From NCBI GenBank assembly GCA_002304995.1, contig DBPV01000014.1:338-26776 (forward strand): a DNA stretch of 26,439 nucleotides, written 5' to 3'. The position numbers and the translations under genes were made by a program. Origin of the DNA: Syntrophaceae bacterium UBA1411. GTDB lineage: Bacteria; Desulfobacterota; Syntrophia; Syntrophales; Smithellaceae. Under the pieces are notes generated by a model. It was given only the letters and a program-made list of their open reading frames with translations, was not told the origin of the DNA and did not search any database. Below, piece after piece: positions 1-6,976 of this stretch. The first letter of the stretch is position 1, and the number at the start of each line of letters is the position of its first letter.

Positions 1-1
1 G

Positions 2-1381
2 GAGCGGGCCCACATTTTGGAGGGCTATATCATCGCCCTCAACAATATCGACGAAGTCATTCAGGTCATCAAATCGGCGAAGAACCCGGCGGAAGCGAGC
101 GAGTTCCTCTGCTTCAAGTTCAAGCTGTCCGAACTGCAGGCCAAGGCGATTCTCGACATGAGACTTCAGCGGCTCACCGGCCTGGAGCGCACCAAGATTG
201 ACGAGGAGTATGCCGACGTGACCAAGCTCATCGCCAAGCTGGCCGGCATTCTGGCCGATCCGCAAAAGGTCCTGCAGGTGATCGTCGAGGAGCTCACTGA
301 AATCAAGGAAAAGTACGGCGACGAGCGCCGTACGGAAATCGTGGCCAGCACCGAGGACATCAACATCGAAGACATGATCGTTGAAGAAGACATGGTCGTG
401 ACGGTTTCACACGCTGGCTACATCAAGCGCAACGCGGTAAGCCTCTACCGCAGCCAGCATCGCGGCGGCAAAGGCAAGGTGGGCATGGGCACCAAGGAAG
501 AGGATTTTGTCGAAAAAATCTTCATTGCCTCCACGCACCACTACCTCCTGGTCTTCACGAATGCCGGCAAAGTGTACTGGCTGAAGGTCTATCAGATACC
601 GCAGGCCGGCCGCGCCGCCAAGGGCAAGGCCATTGTCAACCTGGTCAATCTGGCGCCGGGCGAGAAAGTCAGCGCCACGCTGCCCGTGCGTGAATTTGTC
701 GCGGACAAGTTCGTGGTCATGGTAACAAAGAAAGGCACCATCAAGAAGACGGATCTGGCGGCTTACTCGAATCCGCGCGCCGGCGGCATCATCGCCATCT
801 CCATTGACGAAGGCGACGAAGTGGTCGATGTCCAGCTGACCAACGGCAATCAGGACATTTTCCTCGCCACGCGGCTGGGCATGGCGATCCGATTCAAGGA
901 AGACGACGTGCGCGACATGGGCCGCACCGCGCGCGGCGTCCGCGGCATCACCCTCGACGAGGGCGACGAAGTGATCGGCGTCGACATTCCCGCCGAGAAC
1001 ACGTTCATGCTGACGGTTTCGGAAAACGGCTACGGAAAATGCACGCCGATCGACGAGTACCGCGTCCAGTCGCGCGGCGGCAAGGGGACGATCAACCTCA
1101 AAACGGTCCAGAAAGTCGGCAATGTATCCGGCGTCCTGCAGGTGACGGGAGAAGATCACGTCATGCTGATCAGCTCCACCGGCAATGTCATCCGACTCAA
1201 GGTTCAGGAAATTCCCGTCAACCACCGCGTCACCCAGGGCGTCAAGCTCATCGACCTGGAGGCGGAGGAAAACCTTGTCGGCGTCGCCAGGACCACGGCG
1301 GAAGCCGACGACAGGGATGACGGCGGCAACGGCGATGACGATGCCGAAACGTCGAACGGAGAGCCCGGAGCGGAAGAATAG
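2..1381 (+). CDS. gyrA: DNA gyrase subunit A, C-terminal part (5' end cut by window edge)
   Basis: The frame is open from the first bases and begins ERAHILEG, the conserved segment late in the breakage-reunion domain, so this is the 3' portion of a gene starting outside the window. The first ~105 residues are the helical end of the cleavage domain (AKAILDMRLQRLTGLE is typical of GyrA). The rest is the beta-pinwheel C-terminal domain that wraps DNA. The sequence QHRGGKG near 451-471 matches the GyrA box, which is needed for negative supercoiling and separates GyrA from ParC. Repeated blade motifs (GYIKR, GTIKKT, GMAIRF, GNVIRLK) follow. It ends in an acidic tail rich in D and E, a common GyrA feature. 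The catalytic tyrosine lies upstream, out of view. A hairpin follows the stop. Identification is very secure; assignment as gyrase rather than topoisomerase IV rests on the GyrA box. Confidence 0.96.
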   Translation, partial: ERAHILEGYIIALNNIDEVIQVIKSAKNPAEASEFLCFKFKLSELQAKAILDMRLQRLTGLERTKIDEEYADVTKLIAKLAGILADPQKVLQVIVEELTEIKEKYGDERRTEIVASTEDINIEDMIVEEDMVVTVSHAGYIKRNAVSLYRSQHRGGKGKVGMGTKEEDFVEKIFIASTHHYLLVFTNAGKVYWLKVYQIPQAGRAAKGKAIVNLVNLAPGEKVSATLPVREFVADKFVVMVTKKGTIKKTDLAAYSNPRAGGIIAISIDEGDEVVDVQLTNGNQDIFLATRLGMAIRFKEDDVRDMGRTARGVRGITLDEGDEVIGVDIPAENTFMLTVSENGYGKCTPIDEYRVQSRGGKGTINLKTVQKVGNVSGVLQVTGEDHVMLISSTGNVIRLKVQEIPVNHRVTQGVKLIDLEAEENLVGVARTTAEADDRDDGGNGDDDAETSNGEPGAEE

Positions 1382-1391
1382 AACAAAAGAA

Positions 1392-1416
1392 GGGGGCTGA
1401 TCTGAAATCAGCCCCC
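1392..1416 (+). terminator. Hairpin after gyrA, possible terminator
   Basis: A perfect 10-bp stem (GGGGGCTGAT with its complement) and a 5-base loop start 11 bases after the gyrA stop. The stem is strong but it is followed by an A-rich stretch, not a T-run, so it is an imperfect intrinsic terminator on this strand. It may instead block exonucleases at the mRNA 3' end. Confidence 0.6.
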
Positions 1417-1588
1417 CACTACAAAAAACATTCAACACTCACCAAAAACCATATAAACCGATTCGGCGCCGCCTGACGTTACCACGGCCGCGCCTACTTT
1501 CGAGCAAACTCATGCAGGTGAAGCGCGCAAAAGGTCTCCTGCGAAATCTCGTTTTCCGTTCCGGAGCCGCACCAGCCGATTTTGGCTG

Positions 1589-1617
1589 TTTACAGCGTCC
1601 GGAATCGGTCGTAATGT
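1589..1617 (+). promoter_or_regulatory. Candidate sigma-70 promoter for the Smr gene
   Basis: TTTACA (5/6 to the -35 consensus) is separated by exactly 17 bases from TAATGT (a weak -10, 3/6), 44 bases ahead of the Smr start. It sits in the 280-base gap after the gyrA hairpin, where a new transcript would be expected. The -10 is poor, so this is tentative. Confidence 0.3.
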
Positions 1618-1661
1618 AAATCAGCAGAAAACTTTTAACACCGGGCAAAAAGGCGGCCGTC

Positions 1662-2360
1662 ATGCAAAAGAAGAAAATTCAGGACATCATTTCCGAAGAA
1701 TCGCCGCTGAGGCACAATCCCTTCGATCGTCTGAAGGCGTTGCAAAAGCAAAAGGCTGCCCTCCCCGGTCCAAAGCCGCCGCAAAAGAAAATTGAGGCGC
1801 AGCCGTCCGAAGAACAAATTTTTTCCGAAGCGATGCAAGGGGTCCGGCCCCTTGCGCAAGATCGGTTTGTTTGCGGAAGCCCTGTCAGGCTGACTTTTCG
1901 CGAAGGGACAGCTTACAAGCTGGAAAACGATGAATTGTCCAGGCTTGCCAAACTGGTCGATTGCGGCGAAGGTTTCGTTGTGTCGGATACGCCCGAGTAC
2001 ATGGAAGGAACGGGCTATCATGTCAGCCGGGAGTTTGCGCGGCGTCTGCACGAAGGAGATTTTGCGATTGCGGCGCACCTGGATCTGCACGGCATGAACG
2101 TGGAGACGGCGGGAAAAGAATTCGAATCGTTCATGAAGGCGTCTTACCTTTCCGGAAAGAGGGCGGTTCTGGTTATTCACGGGCGCGGTCTTTCCTCGCC
2201 CGGAGAAGCCATATTGAAAAATAAGGTCCGCCAGTGGCTCGGCCTCAGTTACTGGCGGAAAAGGGTGCTGGCCTACGCGAGCGCCCAGTCGCACGACGGA
2301 GGAGCCGGAGCGACCTATGTGCTATTTCGCGAGCGTCCGGTTTCCAAAAAATCCGCCTGA
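1662..2360 (+). CDS. Smr-domain protein
   Basis: This 232-residue protein has a C-terminal Smr (small MutS-related) domain, about residues 140-228. The family signatures are visible: LDLHGMNVETA, VIHGRGLSSPGE and GGAGATYV. Smr domains are nucleases or nucleic-acid-binding modules; free-standing bacterial copies include the SmrB type, now linked to cleavage of mRNA at collided ribosomes, while others act on branched DNA. The N-terminal ~130 residues are charged (KKKIQD, KPPQKKIEAQ) and look partly disordered, as in other stand-alone Smr proteins. The ATG at 1662 has an AGGCGG ribosome site five bases upstream. It lies 45 bases before archease and RtcB, so the three may form a neighbourhood of RNA-handling genes, although archease appears to have its own promoter. 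The exact substrate cannot be told from sequence. Confidence 0.88.
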   Translation: MQKKKIQDIISEESPLRHNPFDRLKALQKQKAALPGPKPPQKKIEAQPSEEQIFSEAMQGVRPLAQDRFVCGSPVRLTFREGTAYKLENDELSRLAKLVDCGEGFVVSDTPEYMEGTGYHVSREFARRLHEGDFAIAAHLDLHGMNVETAGKEFESFMKASYLSGKRAVLVIHGRGLSSPGEAILKNKVRQWLGLSYWRKRVLAYASAQSHDGGAGATYVLFRERPVSKKSA

Positions 2361-2369
2361 CGGACTTCC

Positions 2370-2398
2370 TTGTTCGTTTCGTCGTCTTCAGCTATACT
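2370..2398 (+). promoter_or_regulatory. Candidate promoter for archease-rtcB
   Basis: TTGTTC and TATACT (5/6 to the -10 consensus) are separated by exactly 17 bases. Transcription would start about 2405-2407, at or next to the archease ATG (2406). No Shine-Dalgarno sequence precedes that ATG, so the two observations together suggest a leaderless mRNA. Prediction by eye only. Confidence 0.45.
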
Positions 2399-2405
2399 TC
2401 GCTTC

Positions 2406-2828
2406 ATGCCGGACTATGTCATGTTTGATCATACGGCCGATATCGGTATCGAAATTTACGGCCGGACGAAAAAAGAGCTCTTTACCAATGCGGCCCGGGC
2501 GCTCTACGACGTGATGATCGAGATCAAAGAGCCGCTTCAGAAAAAGAGATACCGTAAGAAAGTTTCCATTGAAGGAGCAGATGCGGCCGATCTGCTGGTG
2601 AATTTTTTGCGGGAGCTGCTGTATTTATTCAACGGAAAGCGCCTGGTTCCTGTCTCCTGTGCGATAACCGGTATGGCCGCGCGGAGGCTTTCGGCGACCC
2701 TGGCGGTTGTGCGCTTCAGTCCGCAAGTCCACACAGTCAGGAAGGAAATCAAGGCCGTGACCTATCATGGGCTGGTTGTCGAGAGGGGAAAAAAGGGATG
2801 GCGGGCAAAAGTCATTTTTGATGTTTAG
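2406..2828 (+). CDS. Archease, RtcB cofactor protein
   Basis: This 140-residue protein carries the archease hallmark FDHTADIGIEIYG at its N-terminus, then LLVNFLRELLYLFNGKRL in the middle and a C-terminal TYHGLVVERGKKGWRAKVIFDV-type strand. Archease is a small metal-binding protein that speeds guanylylation of RtcB and allows multiple turnover. The frame is open further upstream to a TTG at 2370, but family members begin just before the FDHTAD motif, so the ATG at 2406 is preferred. That start has no ribosome site and lies 7 bases after a good -10 box, consistent with leaderless translation. The rtcB gene starts 52 bases downstream, matching the archease-RtcB linkage seen in other genomes. 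Identification is secure. Confidence 0.93.
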   Translation: MPDYVMFDHTADIGIEIYGRTKKELFTNAARALYDVMIEIKEPLQKKRYRKKVSIEGADAADLLVNFLRELLYLFNGKRLVPVSCAITGMAARRLSATLAVVRFSPQVHTVRKEIKAVTYHGLVVERGKKGWRAKVIFDV

Positions 2829-2880
2829 ACAGACATCGGAAACCGGACCTTTGAAAAAGATTCGTCGGTGAGAGAGGACC

Positions 2881-4323
2881 ATGCAGGAAATCAAACTGGA
2901 AAAACTGGACGACAACCGCTGGCTGGTGCCGCAGACCGGCGCCATGCGCGTGCCGGGCATCATTTACGCGAGCGTTAAAACGTCCGGCCTGCTGGCCAAA
3001 GACGAAAGCGCCCGGCAGGTGGCCAACGTTGCCCATCTGCCCGGCATCGTCAATTTCTCGCTCGCCATGCCGGATATTCACTGGGGATACGGATTTCCCA
3101 TCGGCGGCGTGGCGGCTTTCGATCTGGAGACGGGCATCATTTCTCCCGGCGGCGTGGGCTACGACATCAACTGCGGCTGCCGCCTGATGGCGACCCAACT
3201 GACGCTCGACGACGTCCGGGACCGCGTCCAAGATCTCACCGCCGCCCTGTACCGGCGCATTCCCACGGGTGTGGGGTCCACCGGCTATGTCCGCCTGTCC
3301 GGCAAGGATCAAAAAAAAGTGCTCGAGGAAGGGGCCCGCTGGGCGGTGCGGGCCGGTTTCGGCTCCGCGCAGGACCTGGAAACGACGGAGGACGGAGGGT
3401 GCCTCGGAGGAGCGGACCCGGAGCAGGTGTCGGCCCGGGCGCTCGAACGGGGCAGGGAGCAGCTCGGCACGCTGGGGTCCGGCAACCACTTTCTGGAAAT
3501 TGAAGTCGTGCAGGAGATATTCGATGAACAGGCGGCCGCCGCCTTCGGTCTCGGCAAAGGACAGATTGTGGTGATGGTTCATACCGGGTCGCGCGGCCTG
3601 GGCTATCAGATCTGTGACGATTATCTGGCGCTGATGGTCAAGCACCAGTCGGAAACCGGCATCGTCCTTCCCGACCGGCAGCTCGCCTGCACCTACCTCT
3701 CCTCACAGCGGGGGAAAAATTATCTGGCCGCCATGGCCTGCGGAGCCAACTACGCCTGGGCCAACCGGCAAATCCTGATGCATCTCACCCGCGAGGTTTT
3801 CGAGAAAGCTCTGAAAATCGCGCCGCGGGAGCTGGGCATGCGCCTCGTGTACGACGTCTGCCATAACATTGCCAAGATCGAGTCCTTTCGTGTCGCGGGG
3901 GTGGAAAAGAAACTCTGCGTGCACCGCAAAGGCGCGACGCGGGCCTATCCGGCGGGCCATGAGGCGGTTCCGGCGCGCTACCGGAGCGTCGGTCAGCCGG
4001 TGCTGATTCCCGGCGATATGGGCGCCGGGTCCTACGTGCTGGTCGGCCGGGAAAAGGCCATGAACGAAACGTTCGGCAGCGCCTGCCATGGCGCGGGCCG
4101 CGTGATGAGCAGGTCGCAGGCGATCAAATCGAGCCGGGGACGCTCCATCAGCCGCGAACTGGCGGACCGGGGCGTCTTGGTCATGGCCGGAAGCAAGGGA
4201 ACGCTGGGCGAGGAAATGCCCGAAGCCTATAAAAATCTCAACGATGTCGTGGATGTGGTTCACGATGCGGGCATCGCGCAAAAGGTGGCGAAGCTGAAAT
4301 CCATCGCCTGCATCAAGGGCTGA
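2881..4323 (+). CDS. rtcB: RNA-splicing ligase RtcB, archaeal-like length
   Basis: RtcB joins 2',3'-cyclic phosphate or 3'-phosphate RNA ends to 5'-OH ends, using GTP and Mn2+. The 480-residue product shows the whole active site: Asp95 and Cys98 in DINCGCR, His203 in GSGNHFLE, His234 in VMVHTGSRGLG, His328 in YDVCHN, and His403 in ACHGAGR, the histidine that becomes guanylylated. These positions match Pyrococcus horikoshii RtcB (95, 98, 203, 234, 329, 404) almost one for one, so this is the archease-dependent, archaeal-length type and not the shorter E. coli form. The ATG at 2881 is preceded by GAGAGAGGA. Located directly after archease, it forms an RNA repair or tRNA-ligation pair. No rtcA or RtcR regulator is in view. 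Very secure. Confidence 0.97.
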   Translation: MQEIKLEKLDDNRWLVPQTGAMRVPGIIYASVKTSGLLAKDESARQVANVAHLPGIVNFSLAMPDIHWGYGFPIGGVAAFDLETGIISPGGVGYDINCGCRLMATQLTLDDVRDRVQDLTAALYRRIPTGVGSTGYVRLSGKDQKKVLEEGARWAVRAGFGSAQDLETTEDGGCLGGADPEQVSARALERGREQLGTLGSGNHFLEIEVVQEIFDEQAAAAFGLGKGQIVVMVHTGSRGLGYQICDDYLALMVKHQSETGIVLPDRQLACTYLSSQRGKNYLAAMACGANYAWANRQILMHLTREVFEKALKIAPRELGMRLVYDVCHNIAKIESFRVAGVEKKLCVHRKGATRAYPAGHEAVPARYRSVGQPVLIPGDMGAGSYVLVGREKAMNETFGSACHGAGRVMSRSQAIKSSRGRSISRELADRGVLVMAGSKGTLGEEMPEAYKNLNDVVDVVHDAGIAQKVAKLKSIACIKG

Positions 4324-4405
4324 CAAAGGCATCGGCAAAAAACCGTTTTGACTTTTTTAGCAAGACGTCATAAGAAAATGCATCAATTAAAAAGCGGAGA
4401 AACAC

Positions 4406-4714
4406 ATGACGGAAATCATCTTTGATGAAAATGAAGACTGGGATAAACGCATTTTGTGCAGCGACGGCGCCTGCATCGGTGTGATCGGCCCGGACGGCAA
4501 ATGCCGGGAATGCGGAAAGCCTTATGAAGGCGTTCTTCCGGAAGACCACGGCCGGCAGACGCCGGAACCGGCCGGAGCGCCGGAAGCATCTGCCGGGGCG
4601 CCCCAGACTGATGATGAAGACTGGGATAAGCGCGTTTTGTGCAGCGACGGTGCCTGCATCGGCGTAATCGGTCCGGACGGCAGATGCAAGGAATGTGGAA
4701 AACCCCTGGCATAA
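4406..4714 (+). CDS. Small protein of two tandem four-cysteine (zinc-ribbon-like) modules
   Basis: This 102-residue protein is almost entirely two copies of one ~30-residue unit, residues 10-39 and 71-100, joined by a Pro/Ala/Glu-rich linker. Each unit runs EDWDKR, then a Cys, DGACIGVIGPDG, and a CxxCGKP ending: four cysteines (C-x5-C-x10-C-x2-C), suited to one zinc ion per module. The copies differ mostly by conservative changes (I/V, K/R). The ATG follows AAGCGGAG. It lies 82 bases after rtcB and ends at a strong intrinsic terminator, so it could be the last gene of the archease-rtcB transcript. I do not recognise a characterised family. The Asp-Trp-Asp start and the GxIGPDGxCxxCG core look like a recurrent small zinc-ribbon module; any role in protein or nucleic-acid contacts is inference. 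Confidence 0.85.
   Translation: MTEIIFDENEDWDKRILCSDGACIGVIGPDGKCRECGKPYEGVLPEDHGRQTPEPAGAPEASAGAPQTDDEDWDKRVLCSDGACIGVIGPDGRCKECGKPLA
4433..4705 (+). repeat. Intragenic tandem duplication, two 90-base units
   Basis: Units at 4433-4522 and 4616-4705 encode nearly the same 30 residues. Many differences are at third codon positions (for example GGCGCC against GGTGCC), which indicates an old duplication kept under protein-level selection. Confidence 0.85.
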
Positions 4715-4737
4715 AACGGGAGTAGCAGAAAAGAAAG

Positions 4738-4775
4738 AAAACGGCAGAGGCGGCAAGGCCCCTGCCGTTTTTTTA
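4738..4775 (+). terminator. Intrinsic terminator after the zinc-ribbon gene
   Basis: AAAACGGCAG pairs with CTGCCGTTTT around an aggcggcaaggcc-type GC-rich loop, and the stem runs into seven T's. It lies 24 bases after the stop codon. This is the clearest plus-strand terminator in the window and closes the rtcB region. Confidence 0.88.
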
Positions 4776-4905
4776 GCCGGAAACGGCAGCCGGACGGATC
4801 CTAACCAATCAGCGCGCGCGGCTTTCCGCCGTAAAAGGCGAAAATGATTTCCGCGCACGCGCGGCTGAAATTCAGGCGACGGCCCGGCCGCAGCGAGGCG
4901 GACCG

Positions 4906-5337
4906 TTAAAGCTCGTAAAGTTTTGCTCCCGGAACCACCGTAAATTTGCGTTTCAAGAGCACCGCGATGGCTTTTTCGGGATCGTCAAAGCGGAAAATGA
5001 TAACGGCGTTCTGACCGCTCTTTTCCACAAAGGCGTACAGGTACTCCACATTGATGGCTTCCTCGTTTAAAACGTTCATGATGCTGTGCAGACCGCCCGG
5101 CTGATCAGGCACCTCCACCGCCACCACAGTGGTTTTGCTGACCCGAAAGCCCGCGTCCTTGAGCACGGCGTTCGCTTTCTCCACATCGTTCACAATCAGG
5201 CGCAGGATGCCGAAATCCGCCGTCTCCGCCAGCGACAGGGTGCGGATATTGATTCGGGCGTCTTTCAGAACGCGCGTGGCGTATTCGAGTGTTCCGGGTT
5301 TGTTTTCCAGGAAAACGGATATTTGTTCGACCTTCAT
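4906..5337 (-). CDS. Tandem ACT-domain protein
   Basis: This 143-residue protein is two ACT domains in a row (about residues 3-68 and 71-140). The first begins VEQISVFLENKPGTLEYAT, the classical ACT opening; the second begins VVAVEVPDQPGGLHSIMNVL. ACT domains bind amino acids or similar ligands and regulate metabolism allosterically. Stand-alone double-ACT proteins of this length commonly sit next to phenylacetate-CoA ligase homologues in anaerobes, as here, where the ligase gene ends 52 bases upstream. The start ATG at 5337 is preceded by GGAGGAACT (minus strand), a strong ribosome site. It probably senses an aromatic or branched amino acid or the acyl product of the partner enzyme; the ligand is unknown. 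Confidence 0.9.
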   Translation of the reverse strand: MKVEQISVFLENKPGTLEYATRVLKDARINIRTLSLAETADFGILRLIVNDVEKANAVLKDAGFRVSKTTVVAVEVPDQPGGLHSIMNVLNEEAINVEYLYAFVEKSGQNAVIIFRFDDPEKAIAVLLKRKFTVVPGAKLYEL

Positions 5338-5389
5338 AGTTCCTCCACTTCAGTTCATTTCGTGCCGCCGCCGGCGGCGGATCCGGGTA

Positions 5390-6688
5390 TTAAACGATTC
5401 GTTTGTCGATGACCTGCTTATCCTTGCTCTTCAGCGTCTGCGGTGCGACCAGCTTGACGCGGGGTGAGATGCTTAAATAATCCTTCATATCCTTGACGAT
5501 TCTTTTTTCGATCGTCTGCAGCTCCTTGACGCCTCCCGCCTCGCCGAAAAATTTCTCGCCGACTTCCACGAGCAGTTCGACCGCGTCCAGCGCACCAACC
5601 TTGTCGACGATGAGCTGAAAGTCCGGTTCGACGCCTTCGATGTTCCGCAGAATCGCCTCCACCTGCGCCGGGAAGATGTGGCTGCCCCGGATGGTCAGCA
5701 TGTCGTCGCTGCGTTTCAGGACGCGCTCCATCCGGATGTGGCTGCGGCCGCAGCGGCAGGGTTCGGGAATCAACCGCGAAATGTTGCCGGAACGGTAGCG
5801 GACCAGCGGGAAAGCCTCCTTGGTCAGGCTGGTGAAAACCAGTTCCCCTTCCTCTCCCTCGGGAAGAGGCCGGCCTGAGGCCGGATCGATGGTTTCCACG
5901 AGGAAATGGTCTTCAAAAATGTGCATGCCGCGGCGGCCTTCCAGGCATTCCGAGGCAATGCCCGGCCCCATCATTTCCGGCAGGCCGAAAATATTGAGCG
6001 CCTTGATGCCGAACGCGTCTTCGAGGGCGTCCCGGGTCGCGTCGCTCCAGAGTTCCCCCCCGAAAATTCCCACCCGCAGCTGCAGGGATCTCATGTCCAC
6101 GCCGAGAGCCTTGCCTTCCTGAGCCAGATGCAGCGCGTAGGACGGTGTGGCGCAAAGGACTGTCGGGCCGAAATCCTGCAGCAGGAGAATCTGCCGCTTG
6201 GTGTTGCCGTCGGACATGGGAATGACGCTGGCGCCGATTTTTTCGATGCCGTAATGCAGACCCAGGCCGCCGGGCAGCAGCCCGTAGGAAAAGGCGTTGT
6301 GGACGATATCGTTCTTCGTCAGGCCGGCCGCGACCAGCGACCGCGCGGCCAGCTCCGTCCAGGTGTCCAGGTCGCGCCGCGTATAACTGAAAACCAGAGA
6401 GCGTCCCGGAGTGCCGGACGAGGCGTGCAGACGCACGATACTGCTCATCGGCACGGCAAACAGGCCGAAGGGATAGTTGTTTTGCAGTTCCCGGCGGGTC
6501 AGAAAGGGCAGTTTCTGCATATCGTCCGGCGACGAAACCGCGTCCGGCGAGATGCCGGCAGCGTCGAGGGCCTTTTTGTAGTGTCCGACGGTGTGGTAGA
6601 CGCGCTGCAGAACCTGTCCGAGCCGCTTGATTTGCAGGGCTTTCAGGGCTTCGCGCGGCAGGGTTTCAAACTCTTCGTTGTAAATCAT
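5390..6688 (-). CDS. Phenylacetate-CoA ligase family (acyl-adenylate-forming) protein
   Basis: This 432-residue protein belongs to the PaaK branch of acyl-adenylating enzymes, which activate aryl or acyl acids with ATP and CoA. Visible motifs: the phosphate-binding loop SSGTPGRS, the adenine/acid pocket FGLPEMMGPGIASEC, GEEGELVFTSL, the hinge region RSDDMLTIRGSHIFPAQVE, and a C-terminal lysine-rich end. Two departures stand out: the segment normally RYRT-x-D reads RYRSGNIS, so the ribose-binding Asp is Asn; and the region normally holding GKAKRVID is shortened to SKDKQVIDKR. The frame is open to a TTG at 6712, but family members begin MIYNxE, so the ATG at 6688 is chosen. It forms an operon with the double-ACT gene. 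It may activate phenylacetate, an indole or aryl acid from amino acid breakdown, or have lost full activity. Confidence 0.88.
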   Translation of the reverse strand: MIYNEEFETLPREALKALQIKRLGQVLQRVYHTVGHYKKALDAAGISPDAVSSPDDMQKLPFLTRRELQNNYPFGLFAVPMSSIVRLHASSGTPGRSLVFSYTRRDLDTWTELAARSLVAAGLTKNDIVHNAFSYGLLPGGLGLHYGIEKIGASVIPMSDGNTKRQILLLQDFGPTVLCATPSYALHLAQEGKALGVDMRSLQLRVGIFGGELWSDATRDALEDAFGIKALNIFGLPEMMGPGIASECLEGRRGMHIFEDHFLVETIDPASGRPLPEGEEGELVFTSLTKEAFPLVRYRSGNISRLIPEPCRCGRSHIRMERVLKRSDDMLTIRGSHIFPAQVEAILRNIEGVEPDFQLIVDKVGALDAVELLVEVGEKFFGEAGGVKELQTIEKRIVKDMKDYLSISPRVKLVAPQTLKSKDKQVIDKRIV

Positions 6689-6976
6689 GGGGCTTTCCCT
6701 TTCTTCCCGCAAAAAACGTTTTGGGCAGGATCAAAGACGCCTGTTTTTAACGGATGGACCAGGATTGTAAAAGCGCTGCCTGCTTTACGGTTGAAAGTTT
6801 AACAAAACTTTGGGTCCGTGGCAAGAAGCTTTCTCCGCCCGCGGCATGCCGAAATACAAAAAAATCAAATTGTTCTTTACGCCGGCCGTCCGGTTGTGTT
6901 AGTTCAAAAAAAGAGGTTTTTACCGGAAAAAAGCGTTTTGCAAACGGGAAAATCTTCTCAGGTTTGTTATTCAAAA

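Noticed and set aside
407..1438. 343-codon minus-strand frame opposite gyrA
   Set aside because: GyrA is certain on the plus strand; the antisense product has no recognisable motifs.
1439..1663. 74-codon minus-strand frame in the gyrA-Smr gap
   Set aside because: Arg-rich, low-complexity product, no ribosome site, starts in the Smr start codon; looks like chance.
4776..4905. GC-rich stretch after the terminator, with CGCG runs suggesting structure
   Set aside because: No perfect stem of useful length, no reading frame, and no RNA-gene signature.
6794..6811. AAAGTTT-AACA-AAACTTT inverted repeat in the PaaK/sensor divergent gap
   Set aside because: Short, AT-only arms expected by chance in an AT-rich promoter region; no clear promoter geometry ties it to either gene.
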